Counted from the first letter of the stretch, positions 44,018 to 54,032 are shown. The stretch: 64,000 nt of DNA from Paulinella micropora (GCA_019918135.1 WBZZ01000820.1:123501-187500), one strand, 5' to 3'. Notes: generated by a model from the sequence alone, not told the origin. Made by a program: numbers and translations.

Positions 44018-45135
44018 ACAATATTGTATCTAGTATGAGACACTTGGACCTACACACAGATAGTAATAGAGAAGCTAGAAAAGCTATCCTTGAGAAGTTG
44101 AAAGTCTGTCGGATAGGTTCTCAGACCTACCTTTAGAAACGATCAGAGAGTTGTAAAAATACTCTGACGTATGTGTGAGATAATGCAGATAAATACACAA
44201 ACTAGAAGGGTAGAGTGTTGTGCTCCTGTCCATATGCTTGTTTGTGTTTTGTGTGTGTTCCTTCACTCTTCTGTCCACCTCCTTCTTCTTGGTCTCTGTG
44301 TGAGAACAGCAAGAACGACAGAGAGTTCGTATCTGATGTCTCCTTGTGAGCACACAGATATGGATTGGGCTAGAGGGTACGAGACACCTGCTTGAGACTA
44401 ATGAAATTATTTATTTTGTGAAAGAGTTATGAGGGAGCTGTGTTGGAGCATTTGTTTTTGTCTGACGTTCGCGTGTGAGACAGGTCAGTGAAAATTCACT
44501 CTGTTGCATGTGTGGCAAAGCAGAAAGAAATCACACTAGTGATGTGGACTCCAAATGTAATGCCACCAACGATAGCTAGTAAAAAGTCATTAATACAAGT
44601 AGTATAGGGTGCCACTTTGGCACACTTTTTCAATACATTCCTCCGGAGAAATCAAAATCATTCAATCGGCTCTCCTCTTCATTTCGCAAACAAACAATAC
44701 AGAAAGCATTTATAAGCAAATAAGCCTTAGTCTTACAAGTTATCCTCAACAAGAAAAACGGAAAAATGAACTAAAAACATAAAAACAAACCATAATTAAC
44801 ATCAACCATTGTAATAAAATAAGAAACCATAAAGTATCATCACATAAGCCACCAACCACCTCACAAAGCAACTAATCACACCGATCCGCCAAAAATTGAG
44901 CCATCCAAAAATTAAAAAAAGGAAACCACACCACCCACCAAAAAAACCACGATAAATTCTAGATTATCGCAGACGGCTTTTTGGGCAACATCAAAGTTTT
45001 CGTCTACACACAAAAGGTAAAATAAAATATCAAACCACGAATAAAAGGAAGAAGAAACCGCTCACGCACCGCACAGAAAAATCAGAAAAATGTTTTTTTG
45101 TTTTCGCATTTCTTGTTCTTTCATTCATTCAAGAA
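44018..45135. other. Non-coding stretch holding the probable left end of the viral element
   Basis: No gene is recognised in these ~1.1 kb. Up to about 44,640 composition resembles the middle compartment. From about 44,690 to 44,960 the plus strand is rich in A and C and poor in G. A short palindrome gtgccactttggcac lies at 44,609-44,623. The left boundary of the Polinton-like element probably lies here, but its terminal repeat cannot be verified because the right end is outside the window. Confidence 0.45.
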
Positions 45136-45594
45136 ATGAGCGACAGCGAGAGTGTTGATGAAGCGACTAGGGTGGAGACTAAGGATTGGAATGAATATTA
45201 TGAAGATAAATCAGAATCAGTAGTGAAGAAAGATAAGAGAATGATTGAAGATAAAATTGAAATACAAAAGAATAAAAAAAGTGAAATAGAAAACATAATA
45301 GATGAACTATACTCTCGCTTAAATTCAGCTGACGAAAGATTGGAAGTTATTGAAGAAAATAATAAAAGAAAAAACGATATTAATAAATTAAAAAGAAAGC
45401 GAAAGAGGAATGAGGAGAAAAAGAAAAAGGAACTGAAATTGTTGGATAGTTGGTTGTTAGCAAAAAAACAACCATTATCTTTGAAAGAAGAAATGTATGC
45501 TAGAGACCTAATAGAGCAAAAAGGTAAATCTTTTGACGATGTATTGATCGAATGGAATACTTATCAAAAAAGATTAGAAAATAATAATGTATAA
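45136..45594 (+). CDS. Small charged coiled-coil protein, viral element
   Basis: 152 residues from the ATG at 45,136, very rich in Lys and Glu. A predicted coiled coil of about residues 30-105 includes a basic patch (KLKRKRKRNEEKKKK), and a more globular C-terminus follows. No family is recognised. It is the first gene of the element from the left. Confidence 0.65.
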   Translation: MSDSESVDEATRVETKDWNEYYEDKSESVVKKDKRMIEDKIEIQKNKKSEIENIIDELYSRLNSADERLEVIEENNKRKNDINKLKRKRKRNEEKKKKELKLLDSWLLAKKQPLSLKEEMYARDLIEQKGKSFDDVLIEWNTYQKRLENNNV

Positions 45595-45766
45595 TTGTCT
45601 TGTTTGTGTTGTGTGGTGCCTGCCTACCCGCTCACCTCTCTTCAATCAACACAGCACACACGCACATAAGACAATATAATTCATTTGTTTTTTTGTAGTC
45701 AAAAACAAAAAACATTAGTAAAAAGCACATGATAGATATATAAATAATTAGAACGGCTATCGGGCA

Positions 45767-45808
45767 CTACCCACATATGTGTTTTTGTGCTTTTTGATAT
45801 GTGGGTAG
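45767..45808 (+). promoter_or_regulatory. 12-bp perfect inverted repeat before the 45,812 gene
   Basis: ctacccacatat at 45,767-45,778 pairs perfectly with atatgtgggtag at 45,797-45,808 around an 18-nt loop, and ends three bases before the ATG. It could be a regulator site or a leader hairpin. Confidence 0.6.
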
Positions 45809-45811
45809 GTG

Positions 45812-46261
45812 ATGGCTCAGCAAGCAAGACAACCAGAACCAGCGGAGGAACCAGTTGGCGAACAAGCACAAGTTCGACCTGCTCAAGATCCTGAGGTTGC
45901 TGATGTTGAAAATAAAATGAGGGAGCTCGGAATTGGAATGGAAAGCAAGGTTCGTCGTGGGCGCCCAGCTGGTGTAGTACCTATTCCAGAAATAGGACAC
46001 ACGTACTATTATGAGATTAACAGAGAAGCAGGAATTGCAAATTTCTGGGTTGATAATAAGGAAGGAAGATCAGAGGTTTCAATTTATCGCTACCATTCTC
46101 CTTTGAAGTCTAACCAAATTCCCGACTACAGGCTCGCAGTCTATCCTGATAACTCTGTCAAACTTTTTCGTTTGATGGATAATGTTTTAAAAATCAGTGC
46201 ATATTACGACCTCGACCCATTGACTATTTACAAGGCTTACTTTCAAACTGAAGAAGCCTAA
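45812..46261 (+). CDS. Hypothetical protein, viral element
   Basis: About 149 residues from the ATG at 45,812 (a GTG three bases earlier is less likely). The first ~40 residues are Gln/Glu/Pro-rich and probably disordered. The rest looks like a small alpha/beta domain (IGHTYYYEINREAGIANFWV, then VYPDNSVKLFRLMDNVLKIS). Not recognised. The hairpin at 46,274 may terminate its transcript. Confidence 0.65.
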   Translation: MAQQARQPEPAEEPVGEQAQVRPAQDPEVADVENKMRELGIGMESKVRRGRPAGVVPIPEIGHTYYYEINREAGIANFWVDNKEGRSEVSIYRYHSPLKSNQIPDYRLAVYPDNSVKLFRLMDNVLKISAYYDLDPLTIYKAYFQTEEA

Positions 46262-46273
46262 TAATGGTTTTTT

Positions 46274-46298
46274 TTGTTTTCGTCTACTTCGAAAACAA
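46274..46298 (+). terminator. Hairpin after the 45,812 gene
   Basis: ttgttttcg at 46,274-46,282 pairs with cgaaaacaa at 46,290-46,298 over a 7-nt loop, 12 bp after the stop codon. Confidence 0.45.
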
Positions 46299-46398
46299 AG
46301 ATGTATGATTGTGTAATTAAATTACAAATCTAACACTTCTTTTTTCTTTTTTGTTCTTTGACTACTCCGTATGTTTTCCGGTTTAATCTCAAGTGATT

Positions 46399-47287
46399 TT
46401 AACAAATTAATATTTTTTTCTCTTTAATAATTTGTTTAACTTTATCAGCCAACTGCTCTGCCGGTTCTGCTTCTTCATGGTGCTCTTCAACATTAGTCTT
46501 TAATAATTCTGAAGGTCTTACTAAGTCTTCTTCTGATAGGATAACTTTGAAGCCTTTCCGGCCCTTAACCTTGAATATAGTTTTACTGAATTGCTTGTCC
46601 CCTTTAGAAAAAATAGTTCTTTCTAATTCCTTTCTTACTCTAGTTCCTTTAGGGAATTCATTAATTAAAGGATTTCTGTAGATTTCCTGAGTGTTTTTTT
46701 CGGTTCCTTCAAAAACATTAATTGGTACAGCCTTTATTGTTGTATGATATGTTTTATTATAAGCATCAACAACCTCATGAATAATAGGAACCCATTGAAA
46801 ATTTTCATTAAATTCCCATATCAAGTTTAATTCATTTCGTATTGTTCTAATAAACCTATCAATTATGCCCATTGTTCTGTGATCGCCTACTTGGACAGTT
46901 CTATGTTCAATATTATTTTGTCTGAAATATTCACTGACTTGTCCCTTAAACTCACCGCCATTATCTGAAGTAATTCTTTCAGGAACTTTTTTAGTAAATA
47001 TTTTTTTTAACCCTTCCAAAACATAGCCTGTAGCGGCTATAGACATCTATAGCAACTAATCCAAAATTATAGTTAGCATTACCTTTCTTTGTCGCAACCT
47101 TTGACATATCCATTAAATCAATAAATACTTGACTTAGTGGTTTTGCTTCTGGTGATGTTATTGTGTTCCATATCTTAGCGGGCTTTGATTGAAAATGTAT
47201 CTCTGCCACTTCTTCAAGTTTTTCTTTTCTCTCAGTCTGCTCAGGAGTTTCTTGTTGTTGTTGCTGATTTGTGTGCTTATTATCCAT
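46399..47287 (-). CDS. Retroviral-type (rve) integrase, broken
   Basis: Integrase of the RNase-H-fold DDE class used by Polintons to insert. The first frame (ATG at 47,287) carries the first catalytic motif (VFIDLMDMS) and the core start (FGLVAIDVYSRY). The second frame (to 46,399) carries SDNGGEF with the second Asp and GIIDRFIRTI, where other family members usually have Glu at the third catalytic position. The frames join near 47,046, where the sequence also appears several codons short compared with the family (the loop after SRY). So a small deletion plus frameshift, rather than a one-base miscall, is likely. A Gln-rich N-terminus and an acidic C-terminal tail flank the core. It starts 10 bp after the stop of the gene ending at 47,297. 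Confidence 0.75.
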
Positions 47288-47296
47288 GATATATTA

Positions 47297-47839
47297 TTAA
47301 AATTTTAAGAAACATTTTTCAATATCATTATTTTTTTCTTTCTTAGCACCACCAGAAGATTGATTATATACTTTTACACTTACACTGCTTGACTTTTTAC
47401 CCTTACTTTTCTTTACAGGTTCTTCTTCACTTTCTTCACTTTCGCTTTCGCTCTCATCAGGCCGATCTATTTCAACTCGTTGAAATAGATCTGGTTTCTT
47501 AATAGTCTTTTTCTTTGTTCTCTTAGTTTCTACCTTCGCTCTTTTGATTTTCATCTTAGCCATCTTTTCAGCGATAATGTCGGTAAAATCACATTCTTCA
47601 TCGCTCTCACTGCTTTCTTCTGGTGTATCATCTTGGTCTTTTCCATTAATGATATCACTAGCAACACCCATTTCGGCCATGCGGTTTATCTTTTCCTCCA
47701 TCTCTTCATCATCACCAACATAAGCATTTCTGCATTTTGCTAATTTCTCTTTCGCTTTTTCAACCTTATGTTGCTTTTTACTCTTAATACTTTCCACAGC
47801 CTTACCCCAATTCTTACGACTTGCTTCAGCGGACGGCAT
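47297..47839 (-). CDS. Charged low-complexity protein, viral element
   Basis: 180 residues: a Lys-rich N-terminal coiled coil, acidic Ser/Glu clusters (EESSESDEECDF, ESESEESEEEP) and basic segments. No fold or family is recognised. It is probably co-transcribed with the integrase immediately downstream, and is divergent to the fibre gene at 47,892 with only ~50 bp of AT-rich spacer, which must hold both promoters. Confidence 0.6.
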   Translation of the reverse strand: MPSAEASRKNWGKAVESIKSKKQHKVEKAKEKLAKCRNAYVGDDEEMEEKINRMAEMGVASDIINGKDQDDTPEESSESDEECDFTDIIAEKMAKMKIKRAKVETKRTKKKTIKKPDLFQRVEIDRPDESESESEESEEEPVKKSKGKKSSSVSVKVYNQSSGGAKKEKNNDIEKCFLKF

Positions 47840-47891
47840 TCTATACTAAGATTAATATATTTTAGTATTTTTTAATAATTATTAATATAAT

Positions 47892-50800
47892 ATGTCGCAA
47901 TATAAATCACTCTTAGGCCTTAATGAGTTGGCGGTTGATAGTCTAGACATAAAAAACTTAGACCTTACCAACACAAACATAGTGGGCTTATACACAGATA
48001 GGGTGCCAGAAGATGCTGACCCCGTAAATCTTTATTTCACTGATAACCGCTTTGATACACGGCTCGCTTTAAAATCAACGACGGACTTAAAAGAAGGCAC
48101 TAATCTATACTATACTGATGCTAGGTTTGATGCGCGACTAACTACTAAATCAACCACTAACCTAGCCGAAGGCACCAATTTATATTATACTAATGCTAGG
48201 TTTGACACTCAATTAGCAACAAAGAGCACAACCAACTTAACCGAAGGAACTAACTTATACTACACCACAGCAAGGGCTAATACAGATTTTGACACAAGGA
48301 TAGCAACTAAATCAATAGATGCTTTAAGTGATGTAATCATAACAGGCACACCCGCCGATAACCAACTACTCATTTATAGCACGGGGCAATGGAGAAATGT
48401 TGCTTCACCTTTTCTTAGATTGGATGGTCTCGCTATGATGATAGGGGATTTAAATATGGGTGGATTTAATGTAGCAAATGTTAATCTTGTTGATGGTGTT
48501 GATGTTTCGGCTCTTGATACCGCAGTCGTTAAACTAACAGGAGACCAAACAATAACAGGAAACAAAATATTTACTACTTATGTGGGTGTAAAAGACTCAA
48601 ATCCATTAAACACTGGCAAGTTATTCTTCAATTACAACAATAATATGGGTTCTATTTATTCGTCGGATGCGGGTGGAGCCACGGGCTATCCACTAACTAT
48701 TGTCGGCTCGTCCATACTTTTTGCTCCAACAACAGGAGGTGGAATGACATTGACAAATAATGTTTTAAATTTTAACAGCACGACAGCAATCAGCGGACTG
48801 CCCGCACCATTCTACGACGGCGATGCTTCAACGAAAGCATATACCGATACGAAACTGGCAAAGGACGGCACAACGGCTATGACGGGTAGTTTAAATATGG
48901 GTGGATTTTCAATAACAAATGTAAATTTGGTTGATGGTATTGATGTATCCACCCTTGATACTTCTGTCGTCAAACTAACAGGAGACCAAACTATAGCAGG
49001 AACCAAAACATTCAGCAACATAATAAATGCTAGTGCGGGGATTGATATGAAAAGCCAAAGTATAACAAATGTTAATCTTGTTGATGGTGTTGATGTTTCT
49101 ACTCTTGATACTTCTGTCGTTAAACTAACAGGAGACCAAACCATAGCAGGGAATAAAAAATTTACTTCAACAATAGAAGTGCGGGGTGCTACTGCTCCAA
49201 CCGCTTTTGATGGTATCGGTATTGCCTTTGATACGGCGACAAATATAGGAGAGATTGTGGCACAAAAAATAGCAACCGCGGCCTATTATCCGATACAAAT
49301 AACGGGTTCGTATGTTGATTTATATGCGGGTGATAATGTAATTATAACCGCAACTGGCACTACACTATCTTTGACTAACAACAAAATAACAAACTTAGCC
49401 ACACCAACAGCAACAACGGACGGAGCGACAAAAGGGTATGCGGATACATTAGACGGGCAAAATGTGAAACTAACAGGAAACCAAACCATAGCAGGAATTA
49501 AGACATTTAGCAGTGCCCTTGAAATAACAGGAAATTCAACGAATGCGACAACAAAAGGAACTTTCGTGGTTTTTAACTCAACAGCCAATATAGGAACTAT
49601 CGGATGCCTTGATATGGGCACTGGTGTAAATTATAACTTTGAAATAAATGCGAAAAAAATAAGTTTTATTATTGACGGGACGATTGTTGGTTGGGTAAAT
49701 GCTTCGGGGCTAGATTGTAATAGTAGCAAAATAGCCAACCTTGGAACACCGACATTATCAACAGACGGAGCGACAAAAGGGTATGCGGACACATTGGACG
49801 GACAAAATGTAAAACTAACAGGCGACCAAACCATAACAGGAAGTAAAACATTCAACGGGGCGAGCACTGTGATAAAATATCTAACTTTAACGAACAATGC
49901 CGATTTTAATAATCAAACTATCACTAATGGTGGAAATATAACATATAATGGGGCGAGGATATTAAACCAAAATGGAGGAGACATATTCTTTTCACAGACA
50001 TCAGGAGATTATCAGTATTTCTTATTTACTCTAAATACCGCTACAAGTGGAACCGCAAACCAACGAGGTTATGTATTTACGAATGTAGCATCTGATGTAA
50101 AAGGGGCGGGACTTTATATTTCAAAACTTTTGGATAATAAAAGTGCTTCGTCTGACATTGTCCGTTTTAACAATGCGGGCGGTATGCGGTTTTATGGAGC
50201 CTTAGATATGAACTCAAACAATATAACAAATGGAGGAACAATAACGGGAACAACAATTACTTCAACCGCGGGTATATCAACAACAACAGCAACCGCGAGT
50301 GGATTATTAACAGCCACAGGAGGCTCTAGCATAGTCATACAAGGAAATACAAATGGAGGTAATACACGCGGAATATTTTTGTGGGACACTGGCAATACAA
50401 ATTATGGTATTTATATGGCAACAAATGGAGGAGGTGCAAATACCAGAAGTCTAGCGGGAGGGTCTGCGGTTGCAGGCAACGATTTCACTTCTTTTGCTGT
50501 TAGATTTAGGGTAAGTAATGCTTCAACCGACGGATTTATATGGGAGAACTCGTCCGAACAATTGTTAATGTCATTAAACGGGGCAAACGGGACTTTATGG
50601 ACAAAAGGGTTAATAACGGCTAGTGCGGGTATATCAACAACAACAGCAACCGCAAGCGGATTGATAACGGCAAATGCGGGGATAACATACACGGGCACAC
50701 TAACATCAGCAACAAATACAAGTGGAGCGAAAATAGGAGTTCAGGGAGCAACAGACGGAACAAATGCAAAAGGAATATTTCTATGGGATACGACAAATAC

Positions 50801-51812
50801 GAGTTGGGGAATTTATGCGGCATCTGGTGGAGCAAGCAAAAGTTTGGCAAATGGTACGGCCGTTTCAGGAAATGATTTTAGTTCGTATTGTTTTCGTTTT
50901 AGAGTGGCTAATGATGCTACGATGGGTTTTGTGTGGGAGAATTCGTCTGAACAATTGCTAATGTCATTAAACGGGGCAAACGGGACTTTATGGACAAAAG
51001 GATTGATTACGGCAAATGCGGGAATTACATATTCTGGGGTACTAACAACGGCATCAGCATCAACTAATGGGGCTAAAATAGCAATTCAAGGACAAACAGA
51101 CGGGACGAATGCGAGAGGAATATTTGTATGGGACATTGGAGATTCAAACTGGGGGATTTATATGAGCCAGTCTGGGGCAAGTAAATCGTTAAGTGGAGGA
51201 ACGGCACCAGCAGGAGGAGGTGGAGGATTAACTTCTTATTCTATTAGATTTAGAGTAAATGGTTCTTCAACGAGTGGTTTCATATGGGAGAATAATTCAA
51301 ATACTGCTTTAATGTCATTAAGAGCAAGCGATGGGCAATTATGGGTATTGTCTAATCCAATTCAATATTCAGACAGGAGAAAAAAAGAAGATATAAAGGA
51401 ATGTTTAGGCTTAGATTTTATTAATAAGTTAAATCCAGTCTGCTATCGTATGATTGACGACAAAAAGAAATGTAGGACTGGCTTAATAGCACAGGAATTA
51501 GAAGAAATACTAACAGAAATGGATATGTTAGATTTTGGTGGTTTTATAAAAGAAACAATTATGGTTCCCTGTCCAAAGCAAAGAGAGGAATACGAATTGA
51601 AGGGTGTGAGTGTTAAGCCAGAAGATGTTAAATGTGTTGATAGTGGTGATGTTGGTTATGGTATAGGTTATTCTGAGTTTATCGCCCCGTTAATTAAGGC
51701 CGTTCAACAATTATCAGATAATCTCGGATATGTCCGAGATAGGGTAGTTAATTTAGAAAAAGAAAATAAAAATCTCATGAATATACTACAAGAAATTAGA
51801 GAAAATGGCTAA
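47892..51812 (+). CDS. Fibre-like structural protein with C-terminal S74 chaperone domain
   Basis: 1306 residues. N-terminal repeats of the type STTNLAEGTNLYYTNARFDT are a known shaft motif of phage and large-virus fibres. Three or four repeats of the type LVDGVDVSTLDTSVVKLTGD follow, then a Thr/Gly/Asn-rich beta-helical middle. The C-terminal peptidase S74 / intramolecular chaperone domain starts at YSDRRKKEDIKECL and has TGLIAQELEEIL. In the family this domain drives trimerisation and often cleaves itself off. It probably forms a host-binding spike or fibre on the virion. The last codons overlap the ATG of the next gene (51,805). The C-terminus includes a heptad-like helix (LGYVRDRVVNLEKENKNL). 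The frame is intact. Confidence 0.8.
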   Translation: MSQYKSLLGLNELAVDSLDIKNLDLTNTNIVGLYTDRVPEDADPVNLYFTDNRFDTRLALKSTTDLKEGTNLYYTDARFDARLTTKSTTNLAEGTNLYYTNARFDTQLATKSTTNLTEGTNLYYTTARANTDFDTRIATKSIDALSDVIITGTPADNQLLIYSTGQWRNVASPFLRLDGLAMMIGDLNMGGFNVANVNLVDGVDVSALDTAVVKLTGDQTITGNKIFTTYVGVKDSNPLNTGKLFFNYNNNMGSIYSSDAGGATGYPLTIVGSSILFAPTTGGGMTLTNNVLNFNSTTAISGLPAPFYDGDASTKAYTDTKLAKDGTTAMTGSLNMGGFSITNVNLVDGIDVSTLDTSVVKLTGDQTIAGTKTFSNIINASAGIDMKSQSITNVNLVDGVDVSTLDTSVVKLTGDQTIAGNKKFTSTIEVRGATAPTAFDGIGIAFDTATNIGEIVAQKIATAAYYPIQITGSYVDLYAGDNVIITATGTTLSLTNNKITNLATPTATTDGATKGYADTLDGQNVKLTGNQTIAGIKTFSSALEITGNSTNATTKGTFVVFNSTANIGTIGCLDMGTGVNYNFEINAKKISFIIDGTIVGWVNASGLDCNSSKIANLGTPTLSTDGATKGYADTLDGQNVKLTGDQTITGSKTFNGASTVIKYLTLTNNADFNNQTITNGGNITYNGARILNQNGGDIFFSQTSGDYQYFLFTLNTATSGTANQRGYVFTNVASDVKGAGLYISKLLDNKSASSDIVRFNNAGGMRFYGALDMNSNNITNGGTITGTTITSTAGISTTTATASGLLTATGGSSIVIQGNTNGGNTRGIFLWDTGNTNYGIYMATNGGGANTRSLAGGSAVAGNDFTSFAVRFRVSNASTDGFIWENSSEQLLMSLNGANGTLWTKGLITASAGISTTTATASGLITANAGITYTGTLTSATNTSGAKIGVQGATDGTNAKGIFLWDTTNTSWGIYAASGGASKSLANGTAVSGNDFSSYCFRFRVANDATMGFVWENSSEQLLMSLNGANGTLWTKGLITANAGITYSGVLTTASASTNGAKIAIQGQTDGTNARGIFVWDIGDSNWGIYMSQSGASKSLSGGTAPAGGGGGLTSYSIRFRVNGSSTSGFIWENNSNTALMSLRASDGQLWVLSNPIQYSDRRKKEDIKECLGLDFINKLNPVCYRMIDDKKKCRTGLIAQELEEILTEMDMLDFGGFIKETIMVPCPKQREEYELKGVSVKPEDVKCVDSGDVGYGIGYSEFIAPLIKAVQQLSDNLGYVRDRVVNLEKENKNLMNILQEIRENG

Positions 51813-52155
51813 TAATACAACCAGACTTCACAGACCCCCACCTATTATGGATATGGATGGCGAACTAACTCCCGAGTTAAAATCCCGTGTTCTTGAAGTA
51901 GAACTAAAGACTGAGGAAAAAAAAGTAGAGCACGAATTAGAGGATAACTGGTCGTGCTGTTGTATGAAAAATAGACCGACAGACAGCCGACTTATTAAAT
52001 ACTTATTTCAAATGGGTATCATTATATCCATCATCACCCTTTGTATCGTAAGGCTATCTGAAAAGAACTTACCTTGTGAGGTTGCTAATACTTATGTCGG
52101 TATTTTAACACTTTTGATTGGGATTTGCCTTCCATCGCCTTCTTCAAAGAAATGA
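51805..52155 (+). CDS. Small membrane protein, viral element
   Basis: 116 residues, with two hydrophobic segments near residues 68-88 (YLFQMGIIISIITLCIV) and 95-110 (YVGILTLLIGICLP) and a CCC motif (NWSCCCMKN) ahead of them. The ATG overlaps the fibre stop codon by 8 nt, suggesting translational coupling or shared transcription. Function unknown. It ends with TGA, one of the genes showing that TGA is a normal stop here. Confidence 0.65.
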   Translation: MANNTTRLHRPPPIMDMDGELTPELKSRVLEVELKTEEKKVEHELEDNWSCCCMKNRPTDSRLIKYLFQMGIIISIITLCIVRLSEKNLPCEVANTYVGILTLLIGICLPSPSSKK

Positions 52156-52384
52156 GCATTCGTATATATGTGTCATATACCAAGACGAACTATCGCCAGC
52201 GCACATTAAAGGCAGGGCTTCATCAAAACTAATACACCAATCTGACATGGGCTTATACACACATTTAAATTTAGTATCTATACCTTTTTGAATACAATAA
52301 ACACAACTTATATTCTTTTTTTCACTTATCCGTGAGTAAAAGTCGCAGGCAGTCCGCGAAAATATTTTGATTATTAAAAAGTGT

Positions 52385-52765
52385 ATGAGTAGTAATATAA
52401 CCATGACTGACTATAAATACCAAAAGATTATTTTTCTGAGCAATGATTTTGCTGGAGGAAGCAAAACATTTAATAAAAATATTCAAATGTCATTCACACC
52501 CACCAAAATGAATGTAAAATTTATCCACTATATGAACGACCAGACCGAAACCAAAACCAGAATTCTTTACATGGATAGAATTGGAATTATTGGAACATTT
52601 GCGGACAGCACTACAGCAAACATTTCAAACCTCGGTTATAATTTGGGTGTTGTCGGATGGACTGACGGCCAATATACATTTAAAATCCTTGAAACTGACA
52701 GCGGAAATATTGACACAGGAAATTTAGCGGGGCGAATTGTTGTGTGTTTGGAATTTCTCGCTTAA
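52385..52765 (+). CDS. Small beta-rich protein, viral element
   Basis: About 126 residues from the ATG at 52,385 (a second ATG at 52,403 is possible). Alternating beta-strand pattern with Thr/Asn/Gly turns (LGYNLGVVGWTDGQYTFKIL) suggests a small structural or virion-associated domain. Not recognised. It lies 26 bp before the ATPase gene. Confidence 0.6.
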   Translation: MSSNITMTDYKYQKIIFLSNDFAGGSKTFNKNIQMSFTPTKMNVKFIHYMNDQTETKTRILYMDRIGIIGTFADSTTANISNLGYNLGVVGWTDGQYTFKILETDSGNIDTGNLAGRIVVCLEFLA

Positions 52766-52791
52766 GTCTAATTTTTAAGAAAATTTGACTT

Positions 52792-53625
52792 ATGATATAT
52801 ATGATGCTTAAGATAAACAATGTCAAGGTGAAGCCAGTAAAACAAGAGGGTGATGGAAACAAAAAGGCCAAGGGTTATAAATTATTCAATGAGCCTTATG
52901 CCAATATATTTCTTCTCGCTCGTAAGAAGAGCGGGAAAACAACAGCACTCTTTGAAATACTGAAACGGACAACAGACAGAAAAACCCGCATTGTCATTAT
53001 CGCTTCAACAATTCACAAGGACTACATTTATAAAGCAATGGTAAAGCACTTTAAGAACAGGGGAAACCCGATGGCGGTATATACCTTTCTTAAATTGGAT
53101 GGTGTGAATGTGATAGACTATGAACTAGACAAACTGAACAGGCAGGATGAAGAGCACGAAGGCGAAGTAAAACAGGATGATAAAGAACCGATGGAGAAAC
53201 CACAATTTCTTTATTTCGGAAAAGAAAAGAAAAAAGAAGAAGGCGTTGAGAAGAAAGAACGACCGAGCAAGTATATTTCTCCAGAGGTTGTTTTTGTTTT
53301 GGACGATTTAGGTAGCGGATTGAGAGACAAGTCAGTGAGTGATTTGTTAAAAAAGAACAGACACTATAAAAGTAAGGTGATTATGTCTAGTCAGTATTTG
53401 AACGACCTACGGCCAGAAGCCATAAAGCAGTTAGATTATTTATTGATCTTTCCAGCCCAATCTCAGGACAAAATGGAACTCGTGTATAAACACTTAGACT
53501 TATCTTTTGATTTTGATTACTTTCTTCAAAAGTATCACGAGGCGACGAAGGAGAGATTTAACTTTTTATATGTTTCAAGTGTTGATGATGAATTACGTAA
53601 GAACTTCTCACAAAGATTTAAATAA
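52792..53625 (+). CDS. Genome-packaging ATPase (FtsK/HerA, A32-like)
   Basis: 277 residues. This ATPase would drive DNA into the capsid. Walker A is LLARKKSGKTTAL near residues 41-53; the leading Gly of the classical P-loop is replaced but GKT is kept. Walker B is VVFVLDDLG near residue 166, followed by the Gln-bearing sensor IMSSQYLNDLRP. A charged insert of about residues 120-155 (HEGEVKQDDKEPMEKP) separates them. Length and order fit the Polinton and virophage ATPases. The start could also be the in-frame ATGs at 52,801 or 52,804. The next gene follows after 39 bp. Confidence 0.85.
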   Translation: MIYMMLKINNVKVKPVKQEGDGNKKAKGYKLFNEPYANIFLLARKKSGKTTALFEILKRTTDRKTRIVIIASTIHKDYIYKAMVKHFKNRGNPMAVYTFLKLDGVNVIDYELDKLNRQDEEHEGEVKQDDKEPMEKPQFLYFGKEKKKEEGVEKKERPSKYISPEVVFVLDDLGSGLRDKSVSDLLKKNRHYKSKVIMSSQYLNDLRPEAIKQLDYLLIFPAQSQDKMELVYKHLDLSFDFDYFLQKYHEATKERFNFLYVSSVDDELRKNFSQRFK

Positions 53626-53664
53626 AAAAATCAAATATTAAATAATTATTTTTGTATATAGTAT

Positions 53665-53988
53665 ATGGTAGTAAAAACAACTCGTGTTGAAGTCATTCCA
53701 ACAATCGGCAAACGAACTATTAACTCAAGCACAATGGCTGGAGGTAAGAAAGTATCTCGTCGCAAGAAGAAGCAAGGAGGCAAGGGGCAGGCTGGCGGAA
53801 AAATTAACTGGCAAAAGGTTGGGAAAACGGCTTTGGCTGTTAATAAATTCCTTCGTGATAACAAAGTCATTTCTAGAACTGCGGGAGCATTGAGCAGTAT
53901 TGGAGTGCCTTATGCTGGCTCTGTCCAAGCAACCGCTTCAAAACTTGGTTATGGTAAGCAGAGAGGACGGGGCGCACTAAAATTCTAA
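53665..53988 (+). CDS. Small basic, Gly-rich protein, possible core/minor virion protein
   Basis: 107 residues, strongly basic in the first half (KKVSRRKKKQGGKGQAGGK), with an amphipathic helix-like second half (INWQKVGKTALAVNKFL) and a Gly/Arg tail. Composition and position between ATPase and protease suggest a DNA-condensing or membrane-lytic virion peptide, as small basic core proteins are in adenoviruses. This is inference only. Confidence 0.6.
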   Translation: MVVKTTRVEVIPTIGKRTINSSTMAGGKKVSRRKKKQGGKGQAGGKINWQKVGKTALAVNKFLRDNKVISRTAGALSSIGVPYAGSVQATASKLGYGKQRGRGALKF

Positions 53989-54032
53989 AAGATATTTTGA
54001 TATAGCACATAAATATTTTTTTGTTTTATATA

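Noticed and set aside
40980-44265. Weak direct similarity between flanks of the piggyBac element (gggtagagtg...ctgtcc)
   Set aside because: Short, gapped match in CT/GT-rich sequence; insufficient to claim a larger duplicated or LTR-like structure.
46399-47287. LTR retrotransposon or retrovirus as source of the integrase
   Set aside because: No reverse transcriptase, RNase H, Gag or LTR is nearby. The neighbours are capsid and protein-primed polymerase genes.
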